NCBI RefSeq assembly: GCF_013328345.1
Contig: NZ_JABULX010000007.1
Location: 62,001-126,000 of the forward strand
Direction of reading: 5' to 3'
Origin: Marinifaba aquimaris
GTDB taxonomy: Bacteria; Pseudomonadota; Gammaproteobacteria; Enterobacterales; Alteromonadaceae
DNA length: 64,000 nt
Part shown: positions 39,175 through 46,472 of the stretch, in pieces
Layout of the letters: each line of letters begins with the position of its first letter
Position numbering within the stretch: position 1 is the stretch's first letter
The notes under the pieces: model-generated
Databases searched by the model: none
Told to the model about the DNA's origin: nothing
The model's input: the letters and a program-made list of their open reading frames with translations, nothing else
Position numbers and translations under genes: made by a program

Positions 39175-39187
39175 TAGGCATGCAAAT
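39152..39187. terminator. Long hairpin at the convergent TPR / b562-like gene end
   Basis: Sixteen-base arms (39152-39167 and 39172-39187) with one G-U pair and a four-base loop, containing the stop codon of the TPR lipoprotein. It lies 4 bases before the stop of the opposing gene, so it likely terminates or protects both transcripts. There is no long U run on either strand. Confidence 0.6.
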
Positions 39188-39191
39188 ATAA

Positions 39192-39557
39192 TTAATGCTT
39201 TTGCTTAATCACTTGCTCGTGATACAAATCTTTTGTCTCGATAAGCGCTTTCAGTTCTGCTTTAATTAATTCAATATCGCCATCGACAAATAAGTTTTCT
39301 AAGCGTTCAACATGTACTGCAATTTCTTCTAAACCTTCTTTGTATTTCGCTTGTTCAGCAGTAGGTATAGTTTGCTGCTGAGCTAAAGCTAAACCTTGCT
39401 TAAATTCAGCTAAAGCAGGCTTCATTTGCTCGACGGTTTGTGCTCTTTTTAATACTTTATAAGACTTTGCCATCTGCTCCATTGAAGATTGTAATGGGGT
39501 AGGTTGTGTACAGGCCATTAACAACATCGCAAACATGGCAGAAATAATAAACTTCAT
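39192..39557 (-). CDS. Cytochrome b562-like lipoprotein
   Basis: 121 aa with a lipoprotein signal (lipobox LLMAC, Cys16) and an all-alpha mature part. Aligning SYKVLKRAQTVEQMKPAL with E. coli cytochrome b562 NLKVIEKADNAAQVKDAL places a Met (SSMEQM) exactly where axial Met7 occurs. The C-terminal LYHEQVIKQ aligns with AYHQKYR, placing His at the second axial ligand. So it probably binds one b-type heme, anchored in the envelope, with a possible electron-transfer or redox-sensing role. It is 21 bases after the YbiB-like gene on the same strand. Confidence 0.65.
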   Translation of the reverse strand: MKFIISAMFAMLLMACTQPTPLQSSMEQMAKSYKVLKRAQTVEQMKPALAEFKQGLALAQQQTIPTAEQAKYKEGLEEIAVHVERLENLFVDGDIELIKAELKALIETKDLYHEQVIKQKH

Positions 39558-39578
39558 ATTTCCTCACTAATTAATAAA

Positions 39579-40571
39579 TCAAAATACGTTTCGGTTTCGC
39601 TGAGCCCATAGCTGCTCTGCTCGGGTACAAGCTTGCACTGGACTAAGCGCCTCTAATAAAACAAGGTAAGCAGATAAAGAACCAATAACAGCAGCCCTCG
39701 CATAGGTAGCTTGTTTATCATCAAGCTGCTCTTGCCAAAATAGCTTTAGCTGATCGAGGTCTAATTCACGTGGTTTAATCTGCCTACTTTCAAGTAAATT
39801 GGGTAAAACCACAGGCTCAACGACATCTTGTCGATTGAGATGGATAGCGACTTCTCTTTCTGGGTTTACTTCAACTTCGCCACCCTCTCCTCGGATACAA
39901 GCAACGTTTTGATCACCCAATAGAGCGGCAACTTGAATATGCCTAGCATCAAAGTCACGATGAAAAACGCCGTGAAAACTGTATTTAGCTCGACTGGGGT
40001 TAAGCATTCTCGCCAAGCTGTTTGCAGCCGAGCGCAGTCCAAACAAACTGCGCATCTGAATCAGTTTATCCAACTCAGTATTAATATCTGCCAAGTCTAT
40101 GTAAGCGAGATTACAACACTGAATATGTTCAGAAATATCTTTAGCGTCTTTTGCAATCGGCCAGTTAAAATGCTGAAAAACTTGTTTTAAATACAGCCTT
40201 TCAGATTCAGGCTCTTGTGTGCCATGCATTAATACGCGATAGCCATTTTCCGCTAACACTTTTATCGCCAGCACAAACCAAGGTAAATGCCTTCTTTTTC
40301 CGGCATAACAACCAAAGTCAATGTCAATACAGTCAAGGTTTTGAATATCTGGGCGAGTTGCTTGGCGAATCGCTTTAACAAAACCGGCTAATTCATCTTG
40401 ATGTTCTTCTCTAACCCTGAGTAGCATTAAAAATGCGCCAAGCTGCTCTGGTGTGACTTGCTGTTGCATAATCAAACGCATTGCATCGAACGCTTCTTCT
40501 TCGGTGAGATAGCGACCAGAGCGTTGACCTCGTCCGATTGCTTTTATGTATTGTTTGAAAACGTCACTCAT
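39579..40571 (-). CDS. ybiB: YbiB-like protein (anthranilate phosphoribosyltransferase fold)
   Basis: 330 aa. The N-terminal helical domain (YIKAIGRGQRSGRYLTEEEAFDAM) and GAFLMLLRVREEH match the TrpD2/YbiB group of the nucleoside phosphorylase/TrpD fold. Central DIDFGCYAGKRRHLPWFVLA and SLFGLRSAANSLARMLNP follow. E. coli YbiB binds nucleic acid, is regulated by LexA and lacks transferase activity; the natural function is unknown. No LexA box was seen in front of this copy. It starts 28 bases from the 3' end of the RNase P RNA gene, same strand, and is followed by the b562-like gene. Confidence 0.75.
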   Translation of the reverse strand: MSDVFKQYIKAIGRGQRSGRYLTEEEAFDAMRLIMQQQVTPEQLGAFLMLLRVREEHQDELAGFVKAIRQATRPDIQNLDCIDIDFGCYAGKRRHLPWFVLAIKVLAENGYRVLMHGTQEPESERLYLKQVFQHFNWPIAKDAKDISEHIQCCNLAYIDLADINTELDKLIQMRSLFGLRSAANSLARMLNPSRAKYSFHGVFHRDFDARHIQVAALLGDQNVACIRGEGGEVEVNPEREVAIHLNRQDVVEPVVLPNLLESRQIKPRELDLDQLKLFWQEQLDDKQATYARAAVIGSLSAYLVLLEALSPVQACTRAEQLWAQRNRNVF

Positions 40572-40599
40572 GATGAATTTAGCTGTTGAAAATGGAGAG

Positions 40600-40967
<368 letters not shown>

Positions 40968-40974
40968 GACGAGC

Positions 40975-41003
40975 ATTCTACCTCGTGACAGACCGAGAAT
41001 AAA
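40975..41003 (-). promoter_or_regulatory. rnpB promoter
   Basis: -35 TTTATT (40998-41003), 17-base spacer, -10 TAGAAT (40975-40980), with a GC-rich discriminator GCTCGTC leading to the P1 start, as expected for a growth-rate-controlled stable RNA. It sits 14 bases past the stop of the DUF6445-like gene. Confidence 0.6.
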
Positions 41004-41016
41004 GTAAAGTCAGTAT

Positions 41017-41727
41017 TTAGACACTAAAACCAAGAAAAGAAGCGACAGAAAGCCTGCCTGTTTCGATATCATTAATGCAGCTAATATCGGGATCAATATC
41101 AGCACAGTGCAAGTAATTACTAGGGTAAACCACTAATCGATTGAACTGAGCCTGAACTTGTCCCACACGTTCAAATACGCTAGTCGATTGATTCAAATAC
41201 CCCTTGTGTTCATCCGGTGTAGCTTTAACCGCTTCAACCATCTCGTACATCAATTCTCTTTCAGCCGTGGTCAACTTAATTTTATTTTGCGCTTTAAAGT
41301 TATAAAGACTGGTACCACCATGCGGTTGATCACAAAAATAATGAACACATGCAAACTCATGTTCTTCAAGACAATCGACATGCGGCATTTTTTGGTAAAG
41401 GTTTAAATCACTTTCAGCTAATGTGGTCAAAGATAAATAAGCTGTGGGAGGCAAACTTTTTATCGGCTGTTGCTGATAAAAATGTTCGGAGATAACGGTT
41501 GTTAGAGCAGTTTCAAGGTTGGCAATGTAGTTTTTTGGCATCGCTTCTCGAATACCTGGATATAAAGTTCCATCTGCACCAACTTGCTTAAAAGCGGCTT
41601 TTTCTTTAGCAAACGCGATAACTTCATCAGGGTTATCGAGAAAATCATCAATCACGACAATAAAGTGCTCTGTATCCTGCAGATAAATTTTATTTAGCCT
41701 AAACAGAGGGTTAACTTTAAATTCCAT
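41017..41727 (-). CDS. DUF6445-like protein, possible 2OG-Fe oxygenase fold
   Basis: 236 aa, unnamed. The middle has PHVDCLEEHEFACVHYFC (HxD, near residue 114) followed by FC strand and GGTSLYNF, and a later His in YPSNYLHCADIDPD (near 208). This layout resembles the Fe(II) facial triad of 2OG oxygenases; a 2OG-binding Arg could be in ETGRLSVASFLGF. DUF6445-type genes are often near tryptophan-halogenase-like and TonB receptor genes in marine bacteria; here that cluster begins 4.7 kb away. It starts one base after the rsmI stop, so the two are translationally coupled. Function unknown. Confidence 0.55.
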   Translation of the reverse strand: MEFKVNPLFRLNKIYLQDTEHFIVVIDDFLDNPDEVIAFAKEKAAFKQVGADGTLYPGIREAMPKNYIANLETALTTVISEHFYQQQPIKSLPPTAYLSLTTLAESDLNLYQKMPHVDCLEEHEFACVHYFCDQPHGGTSLYNFKAQNKIKLTTAERELMYEMVEAVKATPDEHKGYLNQSTSVFERVGQVQAQFNRLVVYPSNYLHCADIDPDISCINDIETGRLSVASFLGFSV

Positions 41728-41728
41728 A

Positions 41729-42568
41729 TTATTTATCCGACAGCGTAATTCCGTATTCGTAAACTTGTTTTTTCTTTAAATCAAACGTTTGAGCAACAAT
41801 ACCTGAAGCCACTTTCAGCGGTAGGTGCTCTATTAAACTTTCTAATAACTGTTTTGCTCTGTCATCCAATTGACCGCTACTTGCAACACCTTCAACAATC
41901 AGTACAAATTCACCTTTTTGTTGGTTGTGATCAGCCTGCATCCAATCGATGACATCTGCTACCGCTCCACCTTTTATGGTTTCAAATGTTTTCGTAATTT
42001 CACGAGCAATGACGATTTGCCTTTTATCGCCAAGGGTCTTTTGTACATCTGCTAAGCTCGCTAAAATTCGATGTGGTGATTCATAAAAGACACTTGAATA
42101 ACTGCGCTCTGCTAATAGGCTTAATACGTCACATCTGGCTTTAGTTTTAGCGGGCAGAAAACCACCGTAGTAAAACTGGTCTGTGGCTACACCCGCTGCA
42201 GATAGAGCAGCAATCAAAGCGCAACTTCCAGGTATAGGCACAACTTTAATGCCTAACTCGCGGCACTTTTTAACTATGGTATAACCTGGGTCATTAATTA
42301 ATGGTGTACCCGCATCAGACACTAGCGCAATAGATTGACCGGCTTGTAGCTTAGTTATCAGATTATCTGATTGAGTAGATTCATTGTGATCGTGATAAGC
42401 AATACACTGGGCTTCGATTTCATATTCAGATAACAAACGTTTAGCCACTCGCGTATCTTCTGCAGCAACTAAATCAACGCCCGCTAAGACATCTAAAGCA
42501 CGAGCGCTAATATCTTTTAAGTTACCGATAGGTGTTGCCACTATATATAAGTGTGAAGCTTGGATCAT
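41729..42568 (-). CDS. rsmI: 16S rRNA (cytidine1402-2'-O)-methyltransferase
   Basis: 279 aa tetrapyrrole-methylase fold enzyme that methylates the ribose of C1402, complementing RsmH, which is in this same window. Blocks: LYIVATPIGNLKDISARAL, AAEDTRVAKRLL, ALVSDAGTPLINDPGY, and FYESPHRILASL. Divergent from lpoA, as in E. coli (rsmI/lpoA). First gene of a unit with the DUF6445-like gene. Confidence 0.95.
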   Translation of the reverse strand: MIQASHLYIVATPIGNLKDISARALDVLAGVDLVAAEDTRVAKRLLSEYEIEAQCIAYHDHNESTQSDNLITKLQAGQSIALVSDAGTPLINDPGYTIVKKCRELGIKVVPIPGSCALIAALSAAGVATDQFYYGGFLPAKTKARCDVLSLLAERSYSSVFYESPHRILASLADVQKTLGDKRQIVIAREITKTFETIKGGAVADVIDWMQADHNQQKGEFVLIVEGVASSGQLDDRAKQLLESLIEHLPLKVASGIVAQTFDLKKKQVYEYGITLSDK

Positions 42569-42692
42569 TTTGTTATCTCAGAAGTGCCAATAAGACTTGC
42601 AGACAAGTTTTTACAGGATGTTAGTTCGTAAGCGCATAGTATATACTCATCAAACTTGATAACAATTGTTATTCTTATGGAAACCCCGTTAC

Positions 42693-44513
42693 ATGAGCCA
42701 AGTCAAATATTTATCCATTGTTGCGCTACTTTTAGCCAGTTTGGTTGCTTGTACAAGCACACCAAAAAATCAGGCTAAAGTCGAAAAAGCGACAACGACT
42801 AAAACAGATAAACAAGCTCGCCAACCAAAAACAGCAGCTGATTACCTTGCAAGAGCAGAAATAGCCACTTCCGAGCAACAAGCGGCTATTTGGTATACCA
42901 GAGCATCGGATGAATTATTAAAAACGGGTCGAGCAATTGAAGCTCATGCACTACTTAGCCAAATTTCCCCCGCTTTACTGACTGATTTTATGCGTCAGCA
43001 ATATCAACTTTTTATGGCAGAAAGTTTGTTATTGCTAGGTGATGACCAACTCAGCTACCAAATTGCCAAAGAGCTCAAACCCATCAATCAATTTGAATCA
43101 AGAGTTTTATTGGTCAAAGCGGATTCTGCAGCAGCAAGCCAACACGACTTAGCGGCAGCTCGGGCGCGAATAGCAATGATAGAATCAGGACTATTTCAAT
43201 CGGAACAAGGCATTTTCAATCAGCAAATTTGGCATCACGTTAATCAACTGCAAGATGTTAGTTTGACCAACTTTGTATCAAATAAAGAACCCACATTAAG
43301 TGGCTGGCTACAACTGGTCAAAATCAGTAGAGACTTTGCTGACCAATCTGAATTAATGCTAAATAAGATAAAGCAGTGGCAACAGACGTACCCTGAACAC
43401 GCAGCAGCTCAATCTTTACCGGATGACCTTTACCAAGCGCTGAATACTGAACAATACCCTGTCAATCAAGTCATGGCAGTATTACCTTTAACAGGGAAGT
43501 TTGCGAAACAAGGAAAGGCCGTACAACAAGGGATATTGGCAGCGAGTTTGGATTCAGATGTAATTGTGCAGTTTATTGACAGCCAAAACTACGACTTTAC
43601 TCAACCAACGCCCGAAAATATCGATTTTGTAATAGGTCCTTTATTAAAAGAAAACTTATCTAACTTTGCCCAGTACTTTGCTGGTATTCCGGCCTTGCAC
43701 CTCAATCAAATAGATGAGTTAACATTAACCCCTAGCCATTATTCATTTGCTTTAACACCAGAGAGCGAAGCGATACAAGCTGCAACTATGCTCGCCGAGC
43801 AAGGTTATCGAGCACCTGCAATTATTGCTGCCAATAACAGCTTTGGTCATAGAATTAGCCAAACGTTCAAACAAACATTCGAGCAAAAAACTAATAACAA
43901 AGCCCATCTTGCTTATTTTAACTCGGCTGATGATATGAAAAATGTAGTTGAACAAGTATTAGGTACTAAATCGAGTCGCACTCATATCAAAACGATGAAA
44001 ACACTATTTAATAATGCCAAAAAGTTTGAATCTGAAGTACGTAATAAACAAGACATCGATATGATTTACTTGGTTGGAGACCCAACACAAACTAAATTAC
44101 TTAAACCATTTATTGACATCAATACGGCATCTTACACAAAGCCAGCACCTATTTACGCTACTTCAAGAAGCTATACCAATAATATTGATATGCTTGATTT
44201 TAATGACTTAGCCAACATTACATTCAGTCAAATACCTTGGCTACTGCCAGGTGACAGTAAGGAACAGGCGCTAGCACAAGAAATGAGACAGGTTTGGCCT
44301 AATAGCCAATTTGCGACCCTAAGCTTATTTGCTTTTGGCTATGACGCTTTTTCACTTTTGCCTAACTTAGCAAGAATGAAAGCATTTTCTGGTTTCTATC
44401 AATCAGGATTGAGTGGCGAATTATCGGTTAATCGCTCAGGCCAAGTCGAGCGCAAGCTTGCTTGGGGACAGTTCAAGGCTAACAAAATTATTCGCCGTGA
44501 CACTATTCACTAA
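42693..44513 (+). CDS. lpoA: Penicillin-binding protein 1A activator LpoA
   Basis: 606 aa outer-membrane lipoprotein; start at ATG 42693 gives a type II signal with lipobox SLVAC. The frame extends to TTG 42666 but adds a hydrophilic piece before the signal. The N-terminal TPR-like region (about 60-255) is followed by a periplasmic binding-protein-like domain: VMAVLPLTGKFAKQGKAVQQGIL near residue 258, DFVIGPLLKENL, PAIIAANNSFGHRISQTFKQ. It activates PBP1A from outside the sacculus. The lpoA-yraN-diaA-dolP order is conserved with E. coli. Confidence 0.93.
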   Translation: MSQVKYLSIVALLLASLVACTSTPKNQAKVEKATTTKTDKQARQPKTAADYLARAEIATSEQQAAIWYTRASDELLKTGRAIEAHALLSQISPALLTDFMRQQYQLFMAESLLLLGDDQLSYQIAKELKPINQFESRVLLVKADSAAASQHDLAAARARIAMIESGLFQSEQGIFNQQIWHHVNQLQDVSLTNFVSNKEPTLSGWLQLVKISRDFADQSELMLNKIKQWQQTYPEHAAAQSLPDDLYQALNTEQYPVNQVMAVLPLTGKFAKQGKAVQQGILAASLDSDVIVQFIDSQNYDFTQPTPENIDFVIGPLLKENLSNFAQYFAGIPALHLNQIDELTLTPSHYSFALTPESEAIQAATMLAEQGYRAPAIIAANNSFGHRISQTFKQTFEQKTNNKAHLAYFNSADDMKNVVEQVLGTKSSRTHIKTMKTLFNNAKKFESEVRNKQDIDMIYLVGDPTQTKLLKPFIDINTASYTKPAPIYATSRSYTNNIDMLDFNDLANITFSQIPWLLPGDSKEQALAQEMRQVWPNSQFATLSLFAFGYDAFSLLPNLARMKAFSGFYQSGLSGELSVNRSGQVERKLAWGQFKANKIIRRDTIH

Positions 44514-44865
44514 GCTAACAACCCGAGTTAAGGGTGCAATATATGAAAAAAAAGCAGCCAACTTTATTTCAACTCAAGGTTTATCGGTAATAGAACAAAA
44601 TTGGCATGTAAAAGGTGGAGAGCTCGATCTCATTGCCAAACAAGGCAATAAGCTCATATTTATCGAAGTAAAATACCGAAAAAGTAAGCAATACGGCAAT
44701 GCTGCCAGTACCGTCACTCCATCTAAACAACAAAAAATAAAAAGGGCAGCGATACTTTACATGCAAAGCATCGGCTTAAATAGCCAATTAACATCATATC
44801 GCTTTGATATTATCAGTTTTGATGGCGATAATAGCGCGCCAAACTGGATCCAAAACGCATTTTAA
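44497..44865 (+). CDS. yraN: YraN family protein (UPF0102)
   Basis: 122 aa endonuclease-fold protein. Core motifs KGAIYEKKAANF, then GGELDLIAKQGNKLIFIEVKYRK (a nuclease-like ExD...ExK pattern). The function is unproven in bacteria; a link to DNA processing is guessed from the fold. The start is placed at GTG 44497, overlapping the end of lpoA by 17 bases. The open frame extends further into lpoA, but there is no supported upstream start and the family begins close to this point. Confidence 0.85.
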   Translation: MTLFTKLTTRVKGAIYEKKAANFISTQGLSVIEQNWHVKGGELDLIAKQGNKLIFIEVKYRKSKQYGNAASTVTPSKQQKIKRAAILYMQSIGLNSQLTSYRFDIISFDGDNSAPNWIQNAF

Positions 44866-44888
44866 CCTTCAAAATTTATACATAAATA

Positions 44889-45476
44889 ATGCAAGAATTA
44901 ATAAAACAAAGCTTCACTGAAAGTATCCAAACTAAGATTGCTGCGGCAGATATGCTGTCGGACAATATCAGTACTGCTGCAGAAAAGTTAGTAACCTGCT
45001 TACTAGCAGATAAAAAAATTATCTGCTGTGGAGATGGTTTTGCTCACGGTATTGCCAGCACACTCGTCAGTTCATTACTGCACAGGTTTGAAATTCCACG
45101 CCCTAGCCTACCAGCAATCTTATTGCATTCTAATAACGCAACGATGACCAGCCTGGTTAGTTATGAAGAAAGTGACAATTTATATGCGTCTCAGTTGAGA
45201 ACAATCGGTCAAGCAGGTGATGTGTTAGTTGTATTTGCAGCTGATCTAAATAACCCGGTTATCTTAAGAACAATGGAAGCGGCCGTGGCCAAAGATATGG
45301 TTATTATTGCACTTACAGGTGGTGATGGTGGCGAAATTGCCGGATTACTCGGGCCACAAGATTTAGAAATTCGTATCCCATCAAGTCAAACCATACGTAT
45401 TTTAGAAGTTCAACAACTCATCGCACATAGCTTGTGTTATGCCATTGAAAACACTTTATTCCCCGGAAACTTATAA
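44889..45476 (+). CDS. diaA: DnaA initiator-associating protein DiaA
   Basis: 195 aa SIS-domain protein (E. coli DiaA 196). Features: IISCCGDGFAHGIASTLVSSLLH near residue 50 and a SxxT-like segment, DVLVVFAADLNNPVILRTMEAA, VIALTGGDGG, ending IAHSLCYAIENTLF. DiaA tetramers bind DnaA and promote initiation at oriC. Position after yraN is as in E. coli. A GmhA-like sugar isomerase is the main alternative, but the neighbours favour DiaA. Confidence 0.9.
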   Translation: MQELIKQSFTESIQTKIAAADMLSDNISTAAEKLVTCLLADKKIICCGDGFAHGIASTLVSSLLHRFEIPRPSLPAILLHSNNATMTSLVSYEESDNLYASQLRTIGQAGDVLVVFAADLNNPVILRTMEAAVAKDMVIIALTGGDGGEIAGLLGPQDLEIRIPSSQTIRILEVQQLIAHSLCYAIENTLFPGNL

Positions 45477-45477
45477 G

Positions 45478-46056
45478 ATGAAAAAATTCGCTCTCTTACT
45501 CTCTGTTCTTATTATGCTTCCTGCTATTCAAGGTTGTGCAGTTGTCGTTGTTGGTGCTGCGGCAGGTGCTGTAATGACAGCACATGACAGACGCTCAATG
45601 GGCGCTCAAGTTGAAGATACAGAAATAGAAGTAAAAATTGGTGCACGCATAGCTGAGCACCAAGAATTAGGCGATCGTGTAAATATTAATGTAATCAGTT
45701 ACAACCGACGTGTTTTATTAGTTGGGCAAGCTCCTTCGTCACATCTAAAAGGTTTAGTAGAACGCGTAGCGCATTCTTACGAAGGCGTGGTTGAAGTGCA
45801 TAACCGTATAAAGGTGAAGAAAAAAGTCAGTTTAGATGTTACCTCTAATGATGCTTGGTTAACTTCTAAATCAAAAACGAACTTGCTAGCAGCAGAAAAC
45901 TTCGATGGCTCCCATATAAAAGTCGTTACCGAAGATAGTGAAGTGTTCTTAATGGGTATTGTCACTGAACAAGAAGCAGAAGAAGCCATTAACGTGGTTA
46001 GGCATCTGAGAGGGGTAGAAAAAGTGATCGATGTATTCGAATATCGATATGACTAA
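45478..46056 (+). CDS. dolP: BON-domain outer-membrane lipoprotein DolP
   Basis: 192 aa (E. coli DolP/YraP 191). Start at ATG 45478, one base after the diaA stop; lipobox AIQGC. Two BON domains: EIEVKIGARIAEHQELG through VEVHNRIKV (about 50-115), and SKTNLLAAENFDGSHIKVVTED through EKVIDVFEY (about 130-190). DolP supports outer-membrane integrity and BAM function and localises to division sites in E. coli. There it is sigma-E controlled; no sigma-E promoter is visible directly in front here, so it is read with diaA. Confidence 0.92.
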   Translation: MKKFALLLSVLIMLPAIQGCAVVVVGAAAGAVMTAHDRRSMGAQVEDTEIEVKIGARIAEHQELGDRVNINVISYNRRVLLVGQAPSSHLKGLVERVAHSYEGVVEVHNRIKVKKKVSLDVTSNDAWLTSKSKTNLLAAENFDGSHIKVVTEDSEVFLMGIVTEQEAEEAINVVRHLRGVEKVIDVFEYRYD

Positions 46057-46072
46057 TCCTTCTAATTATTCC

Positions 46073-46096
46073 AAGGGGAATGGTGACATTCCCCTT
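46073..46096. terminator. Hairpin after dolP
   Basis: Ten-base arms AAGGGGAATG/CATTCCCCTT with loop GTGA, 17 bases after the dolP stop, lacking a U tract (AAGG follows). It probably marks the end of the lpoA-dolP transcript. The remaining part of the 416-base gap to the TonB receptor is AT-rich and holds the promoter and candidate operator listed next. Confidence 0.5.
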
Positions 46097-46367
46097 AAGG
46101 CTGCAATAACTACCACTTCATGCCAATCGTAGAAAAATACAAAAACCCTAAACTGCTCCAAAAGTTCAATAAAAGATCTAAAAAAGCGGTAAAAGTTCAC
46201 ATAAATTAACTAAAAAAATAGTAACAAATAATTATGAAAAACTGTGTAACAGTTCTCATAATTGAATTATTCAAAGTGTTAGCGTTCTAAAAAAACACCT
46301 CCACAGGCCTTATAAATCAAGCACTTCACTCTTCTCTACTAATCCTCACATTTTGCGGGAAAGGTCA

Positions 46368-46396
46368 TTGCAATACGTAAATAATTTGTGTATGTT
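46368..46396 (+). promoter_or_regulatory. Candidate sigma-70 promoter of the TonB receptor
   Basis: TTGCAA (46368-46373), 17-base spacer, TATGTT (46391-46396), predicted start near 46403. A strong AAGGGGA ribosome site precedes the ATG at 46473. This fits the strong codon bias of the gene. Confidence 0.45.
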
Positions 46397-46403
46397 TGTT
46401 CGT

Positions 46404-46420
46404 AATGGCTTCATGTCATT
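46404..46420 (+). promoter_or_regulatory. Candidate repressor operator (NagR-like) at the TonB receptor start site
   Basis: AATGGCTTCATGTCATT, an imperfect palindrome of the form AATGnC...GnCATT, placed directly on the predicted transcription start. It resembles the LacI-type NagR operator reported in Shewanella (AATGACA-N4-TGTCATT), but is one base shorter and lacks the CG centre, so it is only a candidate. Confidence 0.35.
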
Positions 46421-46472
46421 AAAAAACTACAACAGAAATACATAATCAATAATAATTAATAAGGGGACAGTA

